Below the pieces are notes generated by a model. It saw only the letters and a program-made list of their open reading frames with translations, was not told where the DNA came from and searched no databases. Shown one piece after another: positions 5,797-8,547 of a stretch of 8,547 bases of DNA. The stretch covers positions 1-8,547 of the forward strand of contig JBGVCU010000007.1 in NCBI GenBank assembly GCA_045119035.1, in the 5' to 3' direction. The stretch comes from CAYVQA01 sp045119035. Lineage in GTDB: Bacteria; Bacillota_I; Bacilli_A; ML615J-28; CAG-313. Position numbers and translations under genes: made by a program. Positions within the stretch are counted from its first letter, which is position 1; every line of letters begins with the position of its first letter.

Positions 5797-6546
5797 ATGA
5801 AAATTGCACTATTAGGTTACACTGGATTCGTAGGTTCTAATTTACTAGAACAATTAAAAACAGAATATGACAATATTGATTTGTATAATAGTAAAAATTT
5901 TAAAGATATTATTAATAAACAATATGATAAAATTTATTGTTGTTGTGTGAAGGGAGTAAAATATATTGCAAATAAAAATCCTATTGAGGATTTAAAGGAA
6001 ATTTGTGATATTTTACTAACTTTAAAAACAGTAAAATGCGATGAATTTTATTTAGTAAGCTCTCAGGATTGCAATTCATCTTTAAGTTCAAATTCTGCAT
6101 TTACGACCTTACCACCAACTGAATATGGTAAAAATCGTTTATATTTTGAAAATCAAATCATCAACATTTTTAAAAATGTTTATATTTTAAGAATAGGATG
6201 TTTATTTGGTAAAAATCTAAAGAAGAATGTTATTTTCGATTTGTTAAATCATCACTATCTGGAAAATCTAAAAGAAGATTTTACGATGCAATTATATGAT
6301 TTAAAGAATTTACTAAAAGATTTTAATTTTCTAAAATCATCAAATTTTGTCAATATTCCGATTAACAGATTTTCTCAACCTGTTTGGATTTCTGAAATTA
6401 TAGATATGTTTAATCAATTCAATTTTAACTATGATTTTAAGTTAGTTAAAAATTATGAAAAATGTTATGAAAATAGTGGATTATTATATTCTAAACAAGT
6501 TCAACTTGAAAATCTGAAAGAGTTTATGCATGAAAGATTGGAATGA
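5797..6546 (+). CDS. Short NAD(P)-dependent sugar epimerase/dehydratase-like SDR
   Basis: I choose the ATG at 5797 over the in-frame ATG at 5782 because it begins directly at the Rossmann strand, MKIALLGYTGFVGSNL, whose GxxGxxG (G7/G10/G13) binds the dinucleotide phosphate. AGG lies about 10 nt upstream. The 249-residue protein is short for an extended SDR (usually about 300 or more), with a reduced C-terminal sugar-binding part. The strand ending FYLVSSQD (84-91) supplies the catalytic serine region, and TLPPTEYGKNRLYFE contains the active-site tyrosine Y110. The usual YxxxK lysine is arginine (R114). Such enzymes act on nucleotide sugars (epimerisation, dehydration or 4-keto reduction); the substrate here cannot be named. 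It sits between the 389-residue gene (1-nt gap) and radical SAM 5 (17-nt overlap), linking the radical SAM set to carbohydrate chemistry. Confidence 0.85.
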   Translation: MKIALLGYTGFVGSNLLEQLKTEYDNIDLYNSKNFKDIINKQYDKIYCCCVKGVKYIANKNPIEDLKEICDILLTLKTVKCDEFYLVSSQDCNSSLSSNSAFTTLPPTEYGKNRLYFENQIINIFKNVYILRIGCLFGKNLKKNVIFDLLNHHYLENLKEDFTMQLYDLKNLLKDFNFLKSSNFVNIPINRFSQPVWISEIIDMFNQFNFNYDFKLVKNYEKCYENSGLLYSKQVQLENLKEFMHERLE

Positions 6547-7354
6547 ATATATATCATTTGTACTTAATCGCAAATTAGTAACCATTGATATATTGTTAAA
6601 TAAACATTGTAATTTAAAATGTAAAAATTGTGCGAGATGGTGTAATCTTGCTAATACTGAGTTTTATGATTTTGAAGACATAAAAAAAGATTTAGATACA
6701 CCATTACACATTGATGGAATTACGTTAAATGGTGGGGAACCACTATTATACCCAAAATTGAAAGAGCTTTTAATTTTTCTAAGAGAAAAATATCCAAAAA
6801 CACATTTACAAATCTTTACGAATTGTAAAGCATTTCAGACTTGTGACGATGATTTATTAAAGATCATTTCAAAAACAAATACTAAGATTGTATATTCAGA
6901 ATATCTATTATCAAATATAGATTATAATAAAGTAAGAATGAGATTAAATAAATTTAAAATCAAATTCAATGCAATATATGATGAAGATGTAAATGTTACA
7001 GAAAGAAGATTATCTAAAGAATTTGCAGTGTGCCCTTTGACACACAATAAACATTTTTCAAAAATAAAACGAAAGAAAATATGTAAATGTAGCATGCCAT
7101 CATTATGGAAAGGAAAGCTGTTCGTCTGTCCCAGAACTGCATTTGTTGATATTGTAAATCAAAATAATCCCGAATTTAATCAGGATAATTCATTTGTACA
7201 GTTAAAAGACATTAAATCTGTAAAAGATTTTCAAAAAATATATTTTAAAGTTGCATCGTTGTGTGAGTATTGCGTTACAAGTTCATCAAAATTTGAGAAA
7301 TGGTGTGTAGGAAAATCTAATCCTATACAAGATGATTTTAAATTTGAAACTTAA
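6530..7354 (+). CDS. Radical SAM protein, paralog 5, in the SDR operon
   Basis: This 274-residue protein has the cluster motif C27-x3-C31-x2-C34 (HCNLKCKNC), ARWCNLANTEFYDFED, GGEP at 68-71 and FTNC in place of the usual TNG. Second-cluster ligands are C185-x-C187, LWKGKLFVC200-PRTAF and C245/C248 (LCEYC), with W258 after them. Its N-terminus is three residues longer than in paralogs 2-4. The ATG at 6530 lies 17 nt inside the end of the SDR gene and has AAAGAG about 8 nt upstream, so translation is probably coupled. It is physically separated from the other four paralogs but clearly belongs to the same family, so it may be the ancestral copy or one specialised for the SDR product. A terminator follows 13 nt after the stop. 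Cytosolic; substrate unknown. Confidence 0.92.
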   Translation: MKDWNEYISFVLNRKLVTIDILLNKHCNLKCKNCARWCNLANTEFYDFEDIKKDLDTPLHIDGITLNGGEPLLYPKLKELLIFLREKYPKTHLQIFTNCKAFQTCDDDLLKIISKTNTKIVYSEYLLSNIDYNKVRMRLNKFKIKFNAIYDEDVNVTERRLSKEFAVCPLTHNKHFSKIKRKKICKCSMPSLWKGKLFVCPRTAFVDIVNQNNPEFNQDNSFVQLKDIKSVKDFQKIYFKVASLCEYCVTSSSKFEKWCVGKSNPIQDDFKFET

Positions 7355-7367
7355 GCAATTTAAAAGT

Positions 7368-7399
7368 AAAAACCTCTTCAATTTCTTGGAGAGGTTTTT
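7368..7399. terminator. Bidirectional intrinsic terminator between converging genes
   Basis: AAAAACCTCTTC pairs with GGAGAGGTTTTT (one G-T pair) around an 8-nt loop. The run of T's on one strand and A's on the other makes it work in both directions. It lies between the end of radical SAM 5 on the plus strand and the end of the 122-residue gene on the minus strand. Confidence 0.9.
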
Positions 7400-7422
7400 G
7401 TTTAATGGGATGATATTAAATT

Positions 7423-7791
7423 TTAGTAATTCTCATCTTCATCATCGTCTTCGACATCATCTTCTTCGTATCCATCGAGCATACTTAAAAACTGATCGAA
7501 AGTACCTTTAAATACACTAACTGGTGATTTACCATTTACCTTACCGTTAAAATCGATATATACACAAGTATTAAGGTTATCAATTTTAAACTTTGAAACA
7601 TTCTCAGGTGTGTAAATACCAATCATACTACCAGTAGTTGCAATGTAACCGTCCATCAGTTCACCAACGATTAACAATCCAACGGTTTCACCCCAACTAT
7701 CTTTATAAGTTGCTAAATCACCGACCTTGAAATTAACAGACTCGTTTAACTTATTTAAATTGCTTGAGCTTAAATATTTAGAAAATCTCAT
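7423..7791 (-). CDS. 122-residue protein with SH3-like core and acidic tail, possible capsid-targeted phage protein
   Basis: The start is supported by AAGGTG about 6 nt before the ATG. The N-terminus MRFSKYLSSSNLNKLNES resembles the MKTF/YxxFLxE type leader peptides that target T4-like internal proteins to the prohead. LNE at 15-17 fits the L/I-x-E pattern cut by the T4 prohead protease. The core begins FKVGDLATYKDSWGETVGLLIVGE (21-44), a beta-rich opening like small SH3- or KOW-type barrels. The last 15 or so residues (about 108-120) are almost all Asp and Glu, giving a DNA-mimic-like or disordered tail. It is transcribed against the neighbouring operon and shares the terminator at 7368-7399. 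A minus-strand TATAAATA lies about 58 nt upstream. I cannot name the family, and the capsid-targeting idea is inference. Confidence 0.75.
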   Translation of the reverse strand: MRFSKYLSSSNLNKLNESVNFKVGDLATYKDSWGETVGLLIVGELMDGYIATTGSMIGIYTPENVSKFKIDNLNTCVYIDFNGKVNGKSPVSVFKGTFDQFLSMLDGYEEDDVEDDDEDENY

Positions 7792-7848
7792 TTTTGCACC
7801 TTATTATTTATTTCTTGTTAAAAATATTTGAAATTTTAACTTTTATTT

Positions 7849-7862
7849 TATTTATATAAATA
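7849..7862. promoter_or_regulatory. Palindrome holding TATAAATA on both strands (divergent late-type promoter candidate)
   Basis: TATTTATATAAATA is a perfect palindrome, so each strand reads TATAAATA. The minus-strand box is about 58 nt upstream of the 122-residue gene; the plus-strand box faces the right tnpB. A palindrome of A and T arises easily by chance in this region, so support is positional only. Confidence 0.35.
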
Positions 7863-7874
7863 TTAGTATACAAA

Positions 7875-7895
7875 AATATTAAAAACTATTAAAAA
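7875..7895 (+). repeat. 21-bp AT-rich direct repeat, copy 1
   Basis: AATATTAAAAACTATTAAAA plus one A matches 7940-7960 at 19 of 21 positions with a 65-bp period. It also contains an internal TATTAAA doublet. It may be a protein-binding site or simple AT-rich slippage. Confidence 0.4.
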
Positions 7896-7932
7896 ATATT
7901 TAAATTTTTTATTGTTTTTTTTTAATTAGAAT

Positions 7933-7940
7933 TATAAATA
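7933..7940 (+). promoter_or_regulatory. TATAAATA box upstream of right tnpB
   Basis: A plus-strand TATAAATA lies about 84 nt before the tnpB start at 8024. Together with the palindromic box at 7849-7862 it gives two possible late-type promoters for that gene. The sequence is very AT-rich here, so chance is a real alternative. Confidence 0.35.
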
Positions 7941-7960
7941 ATATTAAAGAGTATTAAAAA
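7940..7960 (+). repeat. 21-bp AT-rich direct repeat, copy 2
   Basis: AATATTAAAGAGTATTAAAA plus one A differs from the copy at 7875-7895 at two positions. The rest of the 232-base gap 7792-8023 holds poly-A/poly-T tracts and no protein-coding frame I can support. Confidence 0.4.
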
Positions 7961-7965
7961 TTTAA

Positions 7966-7984
7966 TTCATTGTTTTTCAATGAA
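7966..7984 (+). repeat. Hairpin upstream of right tnpB
   Basis: TTCATTG and CAATGAA form a 7-bp stem around TTTTT, about 40 nt before the tnpB start. By position it could be the subterminal left-end hairpin of an IS200/IS605-type element. Its sequence is unrelated to the 40-bp repeat next to the left tnpB. Confidence 0.4.
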
Positions 7985-8023
7985 AATACATTCAAGTAGA
8001 AGAAAAAGATTTAAATTTAGAAA

Positions 8024-8547
8024 ATGATTTTAAGTAGGTCATTTATAATTGAAAAAGATAAGTTCTTTAATCAGCAATTTAACTTATCTACTTTGCTTTA
8101 TAATCAAGGTAGACACTTTATAAATGAACACTATAATAAAGAATCTAAATTTTTATCTTATTCTGATTTAGATAAACTGCTTAAGAATTTATCTGAGTTA
8201 AACTTTTACAGACAAATATGTAAAGCACAAGTTGCTCAACAATGTTTAAGGCAATTAAATTCTAATTTTACATCTTATTTTAAGACACTTAAAGATTATA
8301 AAAAGAATCCTTCAAAGTATAAAGGAATACCTAAACCACCTAAGTTTAAAACAGAACAAAATTTAATTACTTTTACAAATCAGTCTATAAAGATTAAAGA
8401 TCAATTCATAGTTATAGATAAAGAACATAAAATTCATATTCCTAATGAAGTTTATAAAGAGGAATTAAATAATTTTAAAACTATAAGTTTTATTCCTTTT
8501 TATAATAAGATAAAAGTTGTAATAAGTTATGAAGTAGAAACAACAAA
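8024..8547 (+). CDS. tnpB: Second, divergent TnpB-family protein, N-terminal part, cut by window edge
   Basis: The frame starts at the ATG at 8024, six bases after an in-frame stop, and is open for 174 codons to the window edge. SFIIEKDKFFNQQFNLSTLLYNQGRH at the N-terminus, AQVAQQCLRQLNSNFTSYF (68-86) and the proline-rich IPKPPKFK (102-109) are the standard N-terminal landmarks of TnpB/OrfB (usually written SQ..Q..L..L..AF..FF and P.FK). The RuvC catalytic half is outside. The ribosome site is weak. It shares little with the left TnpB and represents a different lineage. It points outward, so the two TnpB genes bracket the radical SAM region. Known function of the family: RNA-guided DNA cleavage; activity here cannot be judged. 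Confidence 0.85.
   Translation, partial: MILSRSFIIEKDKFFNQQFNLSTLLYNQGRHFINEHYNKESKFLSYSDLDKLLKNLSELNFYRQICKAQVAQQCLRQLNSNFTSYFKTLKDYKKNPSKYKGIPKPPKFKTEQNLITFTNQSIKIKDQFIVIDKEHKIHIPNEVYKEELNNFKTISFIPFYNKIKVVISYEVETT

Noticed and set aside
988..7354. Assignment of the radical SAM genes as QueE, MoaA or NrdG
   Set aside because: The C-terminal CxC...LWxGKxYxC...CxxC pattern and 270-285 residue length do not fit QueE or NrdG. MoaA's C-terminal cysteine motif and GG ending are absent.
1..8547. CRISPR array
   Set aside because: No regularly spaced repeats were seen; the only repeats are the two 40-bp hairpin copies and short AT-rich direct repeats.

Overview
The window is AT-rich DNA (roughly three quarters A+T by eye) with short, tightly packed or overlapping genes. 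It reads with the standard bacterial code: TAA, TAG and TGA all close genes at sensible lengths. I think it is accessory DNA of a large tailed phage, possibly T4-like. The octamer TATAAATA, which matches the T4 late-promoter box, appears only between genes. The 122-residue protein near the right end begins with a segment resembling the capsid-targeting peptides of T4-like internal proteins. No capsid, terminase or polymerase gene is present, so a mobile island in a low-GC bacterium is not excluded.

Layout, left to right. (1) 1-540, minus strand: N-terminal part of an IS200/IS605-type TnpB that runs off the left edge. A 40-bp hairpin repeat (585-624) lies upstream of it. (2) 603-803: promoterless 3' remnant of a gene cut off at that repeat. 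(3) 784-4296: a small two-helix membrane protein, then four paralogous radical SAM genes head to tail, each overlapping the next by exactly 8 nt. (4) 4297-4625: a 329-bp non-coding stretch holding the second, inverted copy of the 40-bp repeat, a TATAAATA box and a chain of six hairpins. (5) 4626-7354: an operon of an unrecognised 389-residue protein, a short NAD(P)-dependent sugar epimerase/dehydratase-like SDR, and a fifth radical SAM paralog. It ends at a strong bidirectional terminator. (6) 7423-7791, minus strand: a 122-residue protein with a very acidic tail. (7) 7792-8023: extremely AT-rich intergenic DNA. (8) 8024 to the right edge: a second, very different TnpB, pointing outward.

The main feature is the five-member radical SAM set. 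All carry CxxxCxxC at nearly the same position plus a C-terminal five-cysteine pattern (CxC, C, CxxC; modified in the first copy) expected to hold a second Fe-S cluster. They resemble an uncharacterised family I associate with bacterial surface-polysaccharide loci. With the SDR, they suggest a sugar or glycoconjugate tailoring function, perhaps decorating a virion protein (the co-transcribed 389-residue protein is a candidate) or the host surface. That function is inference. The sequence directly shows the expansion by tandem duplication, its coupling to an SDR and an unknown protein, and two outward-facing TnpB genes with hairpin repeats at the borders.
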